Assembly: GCA_030603665.1 (NCBI GenBank)
Contig: JAUVXJ010000001.1
Location: 340,480 to 404,479, forward strand
Direction: 5' to 3'
Source: Chloroflexota bacterium
Lineage (GTDB): Bacteria > Chloroflexota > Anaerolineae > UBA7937 > B3-Chlor
Length of the DNA: 64,000 bases
A model generated the notes under the pieces. It saw only the letters and a program-made list of their open reading frames with translations, was not told the origin of the DNA and searched no databases. Of the stretch, positions 52,218-59,541 are shown piece by piece. Every line of letters begins with the position of its first letter. The first letter of the stretch is position 1. A program made the translations under genes and the position numbers.

Positions 52218-52442
52218 ATGCAGAAGTGGGAGTATTGCGTATTAGCGACTGACTCACGCGAGTTGCACACGATGTTGCCGAGTGGGCGCCATGTAGAGAA
52301 GGTAAGGCGCGACGAGAGCCAGGGCCACAGCAGCGACAATGATGCTTTCAATCGCACCTTCGCTCAGTTGGGCCTGCACGGATGGGAGATGGTCAACGCC
52401 GACAGCGGCGTCTTCTGGTTCAAGCGCCCCATCGGAGGGTAG
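52218..52442 (+). CDS. Small DUF4177-like protein
   Basis: 74 residues starting at ATG 52218 with GGAGAACGAGGA upstream. It begins MQKWEYCVL and ends GLHGWEMVNADSGVFWFKRP, the same overall pattern as DUF4177-type small proteins (a WE pair at each end of the domain). No signal peptide. Role unknown. Confidence 0.6.
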   Translation: MQKWEYCVLATDSRELHTMLPSGRHVEKVRRDESQGHSSDNDAFNRTFAQLGLHGWEMVNADSGVFWFKRPIGG

Positions 52443-52575
52443 TACGCCGCTGGGCAAGCGTAGCGGGTCGCTGGCCGTCTTGCTTCGGCATTTTGCTCCC
52501 GCTGCAGAATGCTAGAGAGGACGCACCGGATGCGCTAGCCCGTCGACACTCTGCTTTGGAGTTGCCGCATAAGAA

Positions 52576-52604
52576 GAGGGCCATCCTTTTGCCGGATGGC
52601 CCTC
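52576..52604 (-). terminator. Intrinsic terminator of the second PEP-CTERM gene
   Basis: Perfect 11 bp stem GAGGGCCATCC / GGATGGCCCTC with a seven-base loop and a short TTCTT on the minus strand. It resembles the terminator at 781-811. Confidence 0.7.
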
Positions 52605-52630
52605 CCAATAGCCAAACTGTACTCAGTCGG

Positions 52631-53515
52631 TTACTCTCTCGTCCTCCATCGAAGGGTGGCGTAACCCGCCAGACCAGCCAGGCCGCTGCCCAGGAGCATT
52701 ATCGTTCCTGGTTCAGGCACGAACTCCTCCTCCACCTGGCAGGGGTTCAGGCAGAGAATCGTGCAGTCCCCCGTGTAGGGTTCCCAATCTACGGGCTCAA
52801 ACGGCCAGCCCGCATGGGCTCCATACCCAGCACCTGCGGCATCTTGACCCTCAATCCCAAAGCTCACCCACCTGAGGTCAAAGCAGTCGCCCAGCTCCGG
52901 ATCAGGGTTGTTCAACGGCGAGGTCTCCAGGCTCACACTCATCTCCGCGTGCGCTCCGCCGCCACGAGGACGGCCCCTATAGGCCACCCCTTGGAACGCC
53001 GGAGAGTCATCGCAGCTCTCGTGGGGCGCAGCGAAGTGACCGAAATACTGCGAGTCAACCAAGGACCCAGGAGCCCCGTCCGAGTTCCCAAACAACACAC
53101 CCTCGTCCTCCGGTGCGTTGCACGATGCTGCCTCCCAGGTGCAATCGACCCATGCGGCAGGCTTCCCGGCGGGCTCATCCTCGAAGCCAACCGCCAGCGC
53201 GATTTCCGCGTACACAAGATCGTCGGGCACGTGGTCACCGGAGTCGTCAAATACCACTCCTACGAACAGACTCTGGTCGTCGTTCATGAAGTAGGCGGTA
53301 CCCAGCTCCACCTGGGAGGAAGAGACTTCGTTTGCGGTTTCTCCGTAGATAGGTACCGTTGCGGCATTGGCCCACTCGCCAGGACGGACATTGCCATCTA
53401 TCGTTGCGGTGCCACAGCCCAAGTCTAGCTGTTGTCGCTGCGACAGCACTGCCGCTGGGGTCAGTACCAGCAGACAAACCAGACTTACCGCCAGCAGCAG
53501 CCATCTCATTTTCAT
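52631..53515 (-). CDS. Second secreted PEP-CTERM surface protein
   Basis: 294 residues. The ATG at 53515 is chosen for the strong AGGAGGTAGGGGAG site, rather than the upstream ATG at 53701. Signal peptide MKMRWLLLAVSLVCLLVLTP. The mature domain differs from the first PEP-CTERM protein (it contains TIDGNVRPGEWANAATVPIY, like CBM9-type carbohydrate-binding domains) but the tail is nearly identical (FVPEPGTIMLLGSGLAGLAG, then TLRWRTRE). It shares its promoter repeat R1 and terminator with the first. Likely surface-anchored through an exosortase encoded elsewhere. Confidence 0.85.
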   Translation of the reverse strand: MKMRWLLLAVSLVCLLVLTPAAVLSQRQQLDLGCGTATIDGNVRPGEWANAATVPIYGETANEVSSSQVELGTAYFMNDDQSLFVGVVFDDSGDHVPDDLVYAEIALAVGFEDEPAGKPAAWVDCTWEAASCNAPEDEGVLFGNSDGAPGSLVDSQYFGHFAAPHESCDDSPAFQGVAYRGRPRGGGAHAEMSVSLETSPLNNPDPELGDCFDLRWVSFGIEGQDAAGAGYGAHAGWPFEPVDWEPYTGDCTILCLNPCQVEEEFVPEPGTIMLLGSGLAGLAGYATLRWRTRE

Positions 53516-53563
53516 CTCCCCTACCTCCTTGTTGTCGAAGCTACATCGTCGGATCTCGTCCAC

Positions 53564-53592
53564 AGTATAGCACTGTTCTGAATCCGTGTCAA
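53564..53592 (-). promoter_or_regulatory. Promoter of the second PEP-CTERM gene
   Basis: Minus strand TTGACA (53592-53587), 17 bp, TATACT (53569-53564). It is about 50 bp before the start at 53515. Confidence 0.8.
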
Positions 53593-53618
53593 CCCCTAGG
53601 GGATACTCTTGAAGCGGA

Positions 53619-53647
53619 TTGCCGATAATGGCTGTGAATGCTACAAT
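53619..53647 (+). promoter_or_regulatory. Rightward promoter in R1/R2 copy B
   Basis: TTGCCG, 17 bp, TACAAT with TG one base before the -10. It transcribes R2 copy B. Confidence 0.65.
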
Positions 53648-53815
53648 CCCTGAGGGCCGCGTAAGGACGATTGTCAGGGGCTGGCTCACGCCCTGATACA
53701 TCCCCCTCCAAAACAGCGGGGGCTCTTGACGTTCGCAAGGACTTGTGTTGTGCTGTGCTCTCTACTGTGATACAATCCATTGACCTCGATTCCCCTACTT
53801 CGTCGACGTGCTGGC
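53629..53815 (+). repeat. Repeat R2, copy B: leader of the 54 kb cassette
   Basis: Colinear with 3148-3340. The inner stem of copy A is weaker here, but TCAGGG..CCCTGA (53674-53696) forms a different hairpin. Both promoters of the repeat are kept. Confidence 0.75.
53748..53776 (+). promoter_or_regulatory. Main promoter of the 54 kb cassette
   Basis: TTGTGC, 17 bp, TACAAT with extended -10 (TGA before TACAAT). Counterpart of 3268-3296. Confidence 0.65.
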
Positions 53816-54007
53816 ATGCCGAACGTGTACTCCACAACTCCTGGCAGAGAAGACCGACTTCTCGAGGAATCAGTGGGTGATCATGGGCGTACTTGGAGGA
53901 GCACTGCTGGTAGTCTTGTGCCGTTTCGCTGGCTGATGCTCCTGGTGGGTGGCGGGCTGGTGGTGCGGTTTGTGCTGGAGGCGTTGGGGGTGTGGCCGTG
54001 GGAGTGA
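53816..54007 (+). CDS. Small membrane protein overlapping the next gene
   Basis: 63 codons from ATG 53816, about 35 bases after the expected transcription start. One membrane helix (WLMLLVGGGLVVRFVLEALG) near the C-terminus. Its end overlaps the start of the following gene by 16 bp, suggesting coupling. No ribosome site is obvious, so it may be only a leader peptide. No family recognised. Confidence 0.35.
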   Translation: MPNVYSTTPGREDRLLEESVGDHGRTWRSTAGSLVPFRWLMLLVGGGLVVRFVLEALGVWPWE

Positions 54008-54990
54008 TCGAGAGGATAGAGGACTGGGTTCCCATCATGGTCCTGCTGAGTTGTGTTTTCGGCGGATTGATGTTGCTTATGAAGGGTATCGAGTTTCTGG
54101 ACGAGCGTCCCCATGTCGTGGGCAGAATGTTGGGCCCTATACGGTGGTTGCGGCGTCATCAGCGAGTGGTGCTGGCAATAGGGTTCTCGGCGTCGATGGA
54201 TTACGTAATGTGGCGCTGGCCAGAGCTGCGGCTGATCGGGTTGATTGGCCTGTTCGTCTTTCTGGTGGTGTGGTTTTGGCGCGAGTTGTGTTCGGGGATT
54301 CGTGTACTATATCGGCGGGTGTTATGGAGAGTGATTGTGCGGCCGGCGAGGGACCACTTCGGGGTTGAGGCGACACGTCAAGCGTTTGACCTGGACGCGG
54401 ACTTGGCGGAGCGGTTCCGGCGAGGTGGTATGCGGGGCCTGAGCAACGATGGCCTAGCTGTGCTCGCCGAGGCTTTGAGTAGGACGGAGAGAGGGGATCG
54501 GGAAGTAGTCGTGCACTACCCTGAAGGAGTCCACCTTCACCCGCCTGAGGCGGGAAGACCTAGGGCCAAAGAGAGGTTCACGGAGGCGGGGGAAGAACTC
54601 CTTGCTGGTGCCTGGATCACGGGATACGGGGAGACACTAGATCGCCCGCGCGGGGGCTTCGGAATGTGGGTGTTGTTGCCAACCGGGAAGCCCTATTGGG
54701 TCCAGCGTCTCGGTGTGGAGGCCCGGTTGGAGATGGTGAGACGGAGCATTCTCGAGAGGATGCAGGAAGCGACACCGGTAGTGGATAGGGACCAATGGTC
54801 GAGCGAGGAAGCGGTCTGGACGAAGGAGGTGGCGCAGCTGAGCATAGTAGCCTCCTGGCTGCTTCATAGGATTCTGTACTTCCACGAGCGGTACTCAGGA
54901 GATCGGGTGCACGCAGTGTGGAGGGGACGTCGAGCTGCTGGCGGCTCAAATGGACGCGAGCGTGGAGGATATCTGCCGAGCGTTGGATGA
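53992..54990 (+). CDS. Membrane protein with a cytosolic domain, unknown function
   Basis: 332 residues from GTG 53992, with GGAGG about 11 bases upstream. The first 100 residues hold two to three membrane helices (IMVLLSCVFGGLMLLMKGIE and LIGLIGLFVFLVVWFWREL). The remaining 230 are soluble and probably cytosolic (many Arg, Glu), with motifs such as VVHYPEGVHLHPPEAG and GMWVLLPTGKPYWVQRLG that I do not recognise. It sits behind repeat R2, in the same position as the RelA/SpoT gene after copy A. A role as an accessory or defence effector is possible but unsupported. Confidence 0.6.
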   Translation: MAVGVIERIEDWVPIMVLLSCVFGGLMLLMKGIEFLDERPHVVGRMLGPIRWLRRHQRVVLAIGFSASMDYVMWRWPELRLIGLIGLFVFLVVWFWRELCSGIRVLYRRVLWRVIVRPARDHFGVEATRQAFDLDADLAERFRRGGMRGLSNDGLAVLAEALSRTERGDREVVVHYPEGVHLHPPEAGRPRAKERFTEAGEELLAGAWITGYGETLDRPRGGFGMWVLLPTGKPYWVQRLGVEARLEMVRRSILERMQEATPVVDRDQWSSEEAVWTKEVAQLSIVASWLLHRILYFHERYSGDRVHAVWRGRRAAGGSNGRERGGYLPSVG

Positions 54991-55150
54991 TCTGAAGGAC
55001 GCTCGCTTCGTCACAGAGTATGACTGGGTTCCCGCGGACGAGGGCGTGGATATGCGGGTCCTGCTTGATCAACGCGTACAACATAGGACCGTGGCGCGGG
55101 GTTTGATGTCCGCGATAAATAGGTATCTAAAGGAGTGCGGGGCGTGGTGA
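54950..55150 (+). CDS. Small acidic protein, unknown
   Basis: 66 residues from ATG 54950, overlapping the end of the membrane-protein gene in another frame. Mostly helical (DASVEDICRALDDLKDARFV) with a charged C-terminus. It could be a third member of the cassette. No homology recognised. Confidence 0.4.
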   Translation: MDASVEDICRALDDLKDARFVTEYDWVPADEGVDMRVLLDQRVQHRTVARGLMSAINRYLKECGAW

Positions 55151-55218
55151 GAGCCTTCTTGGGAGCACCTTGGTGCGGAAGGCGAGGAGGCCGTTGGTTC
55201 CAAAGGGGAGTGGCTTGA

Positions 55219-55566
55219 GTGAGTAGTATGGCGTTGATCTTCGTGAGGCGCTCAATAGTCCGGTACGATGAGGACCGGGCGAGTCCCGAGCGACAGCTTG
55301 CGAACTGTGTGAAGGTTTGCGAAGAGAAGGGCTGGCAATACGAGGTCTACCAAGACGCGGAGGGACACCGCTCTGGACGGTCTGAGAAGCACCGGTCGAA
55401 CGGGCGTTGCCCCAATTGCCACCCTCAGGTTTCGAATCTCGCGAATACGTGGGAGACAAAGTCAGGGCAGCGGGGAATAGGTGGACTAGTCTTGAGGAAA
55501 AGGCGCGCCCGGAGGGATTCGAACCCCCGCTCTCACAGATTCGAAGTCTGCGGCTCTATCCACTGA
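55219..55566 (+). pseudogene. Remnant of a large serine recombinase (N-terminal piece only)
   Basis: The first 60 codons (ALIFVRRSIVRYDEDRASPE then RQLANCVKVCEEKGWQYEVY, AEGHRSGRSEKHR) match the start of large serine recombinases, including the catalytic Ser in VRRS. After SEKHR similarity stops abruptly, although the frame stays open until a stop within the tRNA. The rest of the catalytic domain, the recombinase domain and the zinc ribbon are absent. It lies directly in front of tRNA-Arg, a common integration site for mobile elements, so it is probably the scar of a lost one. Confidence 0.65.
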
Positions 55567-55577
55567 GCTACGGGCGC
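55505..55577 (-). tRNA. tRNA-Arg (anticodon UCG)
   Basis: 73-base cloverleaf on the minus strand. Acceptor GCGCCCG pairs with CGGGCGC; anticodon arm GCAGA-CTTCGAA-TCTGT places TCG at 34-36; the T arm has GGTTCGAATC. CCA is not encoded. Reads CGA codons. Confidence 0.95.
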
Positions 55578-55671
55578 GCGCCTCGCCAGAAGCCGAGGAA
55601 GGCTGAGATCCTATCCTTAGTGTAGCACCAACAGAGCCTCTTAGCAACCCCTCCCCCATCCCCCTGCTCCA

Positions 55672-58452
55672 TCACTCCGCGCCGGCTTCGGAGGCCAGGA
55701 GTTGCCAGCTATCCTGAGGAGGGATCAGCACCTCGGGCGGGATGATCTCTCGCCTGCCCCCCGGAGGGGTCCAGTAGAGACTGATGTACATGTGATCCGT
55801 CCTGGCCGCGTGCCGCACCCGCAGGTGGTGCAGACCGGCTTCCAGAGGGAGGGCAGTCTGGTCAAACTCGTTGCGCCGCAGGCTGGCCACCACCTCCTCG
55901 CCGTCGATGTACAGCACCGAGTCGTCGATGGATTGGATGGCGAAGAGGTAGTCGCCGCTCTCCGGGATGAGGATCTGCCCCTCCCACTCCACCGTGTGCG
56001 GCATGGGCAGAGGGGCGATGTGGTAGTACACCCCCAGACGTCGATCGATGCGAGCGAAGGTTAGAGGACCCTGCCAGTCCCCGTTGGGGAAGTAGCTGCC
56101 CAGCAGGCCGTTGGCTGTCACCGGAGGTATATACAACGCCCAGGGAGGCACAATCTGTTCCTCTCCTCCGGGCGGCTGCCAGGCCAGCTCGAAGTGGCCA
56201 TCGCCACCGGCTGCCCTGATCTGAAGGTCGTGGTTGCCCTGGGCCAGACTCACCTCTGCGTGTGCCCCACCCTCTCCCTGCATCAGCAGAGCGCCATCAA
56301 GAAACAGTTCCACGTGGCCCGGAGAACGAAGAACCAGGCGGTACTCCCCATACTCGGGCGCTCGTAGCACCCCCCTCCACTCCGCCAGGAACGGCACACC
56401 GAGAGGAACCCCGTCGCTCCAGTCGAAAGAGAGCTGACGCTCCTGCCTGACGAGCGAGGGCGGATGGGACCAGTCTTCCCCCCGTCGGTAGTAGCCCATC
56501 AACCCTTGTATGCTTGAGATGTCCTCTGGCGATAGCCGGATGACGTACACCACCGGTGATCCCCCGAACGGCGAGGCGCGTTCCGTGAAGCTTCCAAGCG
56601 GGTAATACGTCCGCGCCTCTTCGAAAAGGTGGGTGCTGGCCCCGTCAAGGATCATCACCGCTTCCCTGCCCGACCACTGGGGCAGCGGCAGATCGTCGTG
56701 AGTCTCGATGCGCTGGTAGCCGGTGACCCCGGGCGCCAGGAAGCGCACCACGGGGTGATCGTGGTAGTAGGAGATGACGTAGAGGTCCACAGTTTCGCCC
56801 AGCTCAGCCATCACGCGAGCGGCGATGGTCTCCGCTGTGGAGAAGTCACGCCAGGTGTCGAAGTCCCTGGCCTGCACGAAGAAGTATGTGTGCAGGTTGA
56901 AGTGCCCTATGAGGGCCAACAGGAGGGCGACGAAGAGGAAGAACCACGCGGCGCGCCGTTTCTCGAAGACCACGCGCCAGTCCCCCCATAGACTGTGGAT
57001 GGGCACCACGGCCAGCAGGTAGGCCGCCGGGAGGCTGCCGATGGTCCGCACGGCGTGGGGCGCTTCCCACTCCAGAGAGAGGATCCCTGGAGCGAGCATG
57101 GCCAGCAGCCACAGCGGCAAGAGCAGCGAGCGGGGTCGCCGCCAGCGCCAGAGGCAGAGACCGATGCCCAGCACCAAAAGGGCACCGCTGATGGGATCCA
57201 GCATGGGCGCTCCTGAGAGGTTGTGACGCCCGTACCGGTCGCCCCGGTAGTTGAACATGGAGAGGTGCTTGACCGTGCTTTCAGCAACGGCATCCAGTGC
57301 CTCATCCTGCGTCTTGCCCTTGAACACCGAGGCTTTCCCCGTGCGCTCCCAGAAATGCTCGCCCTCCCGCAGGGCGTACTGCGCCACCGGGCCGATGGTC
57401 AGCAGCAGTGCCAGAGCCAGAACTACCAGCCCGCGCCAGTTCCGGCGCAAGATGTGCCTCTCAGCCAGCGCCGTGTGAACGAGGAAGGCAGCCAGAACCA
57501 GGGGAAAGGGCAGGAAGCCCACGTAGGTCACCATGCCTAGACCCAGCCCGATGCCTGCAAGGGCAAAGTCCAGGTAGCGCCGGCGGCGCAGCCCCCGCAG
57601 GAGGAAGCCCACTGCCAAAAGCGCGAAGAGGGGCGTCGCCACGTTATGCATCCCGATGCGGCTGAAGTTGATGCTCCACCGGGACACCGCCAGGAGGAAA
57701 GCGGCGACCAGGCCCAACCGACGGCCGAATAGCTCACGGCCGACGAGATAGGCTACCGCCACGGCGGTCGTCCCCATCAGTGCGCTCACCGCCCTGACAG
57801 CCTCCGTTGAGCTGCCCAGGAGGCGCAGCGACCCGGCCAACATCAAGAGATAGTGCCCTGCGGAGTTGACGCGTGGCTCGTAGACCGGCAGATAGCCAGG
57901 CTCCTCCAGGATGCGCAGGGCCACGAGGCCGTCCTCCGCCTCGTCGTACCAGGTCCCGTAGGGCAGCCCACCCAGGTCCCAGAACCGCACGACAGCCGCC
58001 AGGGCCAGGATCCCTAGCAGCAGGCCGACTTGGACCCGGGTCCAGGGTCGCTCCCCAGGAGCACGTCCCCTTCTCACGTCCAGCAGACAGGCACCCACCA
58101 AGAGCGCCAACACGCTTCCCAGGTGCAGCCACCAAGCGACCGCGGAACCGTCCGTCGAGGCGAAACTCTGGAGGGAGATGAGGCCTAACACGACGGCCAG
58201 GCTGACCGAGACCAGTCCCACGTATATGACGATTCGCCGGCGGCGGAGATGCTCCACGAAGCTGGGGGGCGCAACGGGGCCCGGCTGCCTGCGAAGACCA
58301 TAGATGGCCAAGGAGACCGCCACGGCGAACAGCAGGCCCGCTTCCAGAGGGCTGCCGCGACGCAGGCACCACTGGGCTATGACGGCAAGAGCCACGGCCA
58401 GGAAACCGCACAGAAGATAACAATACCTGCGGAGAACATCACGCACCAACAA
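55672..58452 (-). CDS. GT39-type membrane glycosyltransferase with two PA14 domains
   Basis: 926 residues. Residues 1-560 contain about 13 membrane helices with WYDEAEDGLVALRILEEPGY, the acidic loop (Asp-Glu) of PMT/ArnT-like GT-C enzymes that use polyprenyl-phosphate sugars. Residues 690-780 and 800-910 are PA14 domains (GYYRRGEDWSHPPS, then GSYFPNGDWQGPLTFARIDR), beta-barrels that often bind glycans. Probably glycosylates envelope proteins or polymers. The start is not fixed (first Met at 58452). Separate promoter not identified. Confidence 0.8.
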   Translation of the reverse strand: MLVRDVLRRYCYLLCGFLAVALAVIAQWCLRRGSPLEAGLLFAVAVSLAIYGLRRQPGPVAPPSFVEHLRRRRIVIYVGLVSVSLAVVLGLISLQSFASTDGSAVAWWLHLGSVLALLVGACLLDVRRGRAPGERPWTRVQVGLLLGILALAAVVRFWDLGGLPYGTWYDEAEDGLVALRILEEPGYLPVYEPRVNSAGHYLLMLAGSLRLLGSSTEAVRAVSALMGTTAVAVAYLVGRELFGRRLGLVAAFLLAVSRWSINFSRIGMHNVATPLFALLAVGFLLRGLRRRRYLDFALAGIGLGLGMVTYVGFLPFPLVLAAFLVHTALAERHILRRNWRGLVVLALALLLTIGPVAQYALREGEHFWERTGKASVFKGKTQDEALDAVAESTVKHLSMFNYRGDRYGRHNLSGAPMLDPISGALLVLGIGLCLWRWRRPRSLLLPLWLLAMLAPGILSLEWEAPHAVRTIGSLPAAYLLAVVPIHSLWGDWRVVFEKRRAAWFFLFVALLLALIGHFNLHTYFFVQARDFDTWRDFSTAETIAARVMAELGETVDLYVISYYHDHPVVRFLAPGVTGYQRIETHDDLPLPQWSGREAVMILDGASTHLFEEARTYYPLGSFTERASPFGGSPVVYVIRLSPEDISSIQGLMGYYRRGEDWSHPPSLVRQERQLSFDWSDGVPLGVPFLAEWRGVLRAPEYGEYRLVLRSPGHVELFLDGALLMQGEGGAHAEVSLAQGNHDLQIRAAGGDGHFELAWQPPGGEEQIVPPWALYIPPVTANGLLGSYFPNGDWQGPLTFARIDRRLGVYYHIAPLPMPHTVEWEGQILIPESGDYLFAIQSIDDSVLYIDGEEVVASLRRNEFDQTALPLEAGLHHLRVRHAARTDHMYISLYWTPPGGRREIIPPEVLIPPQDSWQLLASEAGAE

Positions 58453-58598
58453 GCTGACCTCCTGGGTCCTGGTCGACGGTCACGGGACGCCTAGCAGACG
58501 ACTGGGCGCTGGTTCTGCCATTGTACCGCGGCTAAGTCTCGTTGTCAAGAGCACTACTGCGTGACTGAAGACGGCGTCGGACCAGCCAGTCAGCGGCC

Positions 58599-58627
58599 TT
58601 GTCCGGGCGCGCCGGTGCGGCTACAAT
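58599..58627 (+). promoter_or_regulatory. Promoter of the AlkD-like gene
   Basis: TTGTCC, 17 bp, TACAAT. It lies inside the longer upstream frame and so argues for the start at 58678. Confidence 0.6.
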
Positions 58628-58677
58628 GGGACCCGATCATACTTGCCGGCATCACGGGACAGGCGGTTCCTCGGACG

Positions 58678-59400
58678 ATGGACGTACAGGTTGAGAAAAC
58701 TAGCCTGCTGCAAGAGATTGAGGCCCTGGCCGATCCTCAGTACGAGGCGGTAATTCAACGGTCCATCCCCTCCTCACTGGAAGTCCACGGCCTGCGCGTC
58801 TTCGAGATCCGCAAGATCGTACGGTCCTGGCGGAGCCAGCACAAAGACATTGACCTGGATGACCTGCTTGCTCTGGTTGAAGCGCTCTGGGCCGGACCCT
58901 CGCGGGAAGAGCGGCTGGTGGCGCTGGAGCTGCTGCAGCACTATCCGGACTCCATCCCGCAGCTAACCTGGGAGCACTTCGACCGCTGGCGGCGGGACCT
59001 GGACAGCTGGGAGCTGACCGACGTTCTGGGGCTGGGAGTCCTGGGTGTTTGGGTGGCCGCTGAACAGGAGCACAGGGCATGGCACCTCTGGGATCTCATC
59101 GCTGACCAAGATGTCTGGAGCCGGCGGCTGGGAGTGGTGGGGGGAATAGGGTTGAATCGGGCGCTCCAGACCGTGGAATCCGCGACCCTGGTACTGGAGA
59201 TGGTCGACCAGGTGAAAGAGGATCGGCATCCCATGATCACCAAGGCGGTGTCCTGGACCCTGCGCACCCTGGGCACCAGGCACTCCGACACGGTGCTGGC
59301 CTACCTGGAGGCGAACGAGGAGGTCCTGGCGCGCCACGTCGTCCGCGAGGTGACCAACAAGCTCACTACCGGTCGCAAGGACGGAAAGCGGAGCAGATGA
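58678..59400 (+). CDS. AlkD-like DNA alkylation repair protein
   Basis: 240 residues from ATG 58678. All-helical HEAT-like repeats with the family pattern EIRKIVRSWRSQHKDIDL, LWAGPSREERLVALELLQ, and MITKAVSWTLRTLGTRH near the C-terminus. AlkD-type glycosylases remove 3-methyl- and 7-methyl-purines. The catalytic Asp of AlkD is probably the one in ADQDVWSRRLGVVGGI, but this is tentative. It may act alone; no operon partner. Confidence 0.75.
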   Translation: MDVQVEKTSLLQEIEALADPQYEAVIQRSIPSSLEVHGLRVFEIRKIVRSWRSQHKDIDLDDLLALVEALWAGPSREERLVALELLQHYPDSIPQLTWEHFDRWRRDLDSWELTDVLGLGVLGVWVAAEQEHRAWHLWDLIADQDVWSRRLGVVGGIGLNRALQTVESATLVLEMVDQVKEDRHPMITKAVSWTLRTLGTRHSDTVLAYLEANEEVLARHVVREVTNKLTTGRKDGKRSR

Positions 59401-59437
59401 GACCGTTCTGCACCAGGTGAAACGGATACCAGACTGC

Positions 59438-59466
59438 TGGACGAACGAGAGCTAGTGCGGTACAAT
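59438..59466 (+). promoter_or_regulatory. Promoter of the aminotransferase gene set
   Basis: TGGACG, 17 bp, TACAAT. The -35 is weak. About 75 bp before the start at 59542. Confidence 0.4.
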
Positions 59467-59541
59467 GCTGGAGGCATCACGAATGTGGCAAAAAGGAAGA
59501 GTGGCTATCAGTTTCTAGCATCTTGAGAGGAGATTGGGTCA

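Larger units (their letters stand above)
53561..53650. repeat. Repeat R1, copy B: divergent promoter segment
   Basis: Matches 2151-2240 at about 80 of 90 positions. Here it runs directly into repeat R2. It contains the palindrome CCCCTAGGGG upstream of the leftward -35, one base short of palindromic in copy A. Confidence 0.85.

Noticed and set aside
53816..54007. Starting the small cassette ORF at ATG 53780
   Set aside because: That codon lies upstream of the expected transcription start of the R2 promoter.
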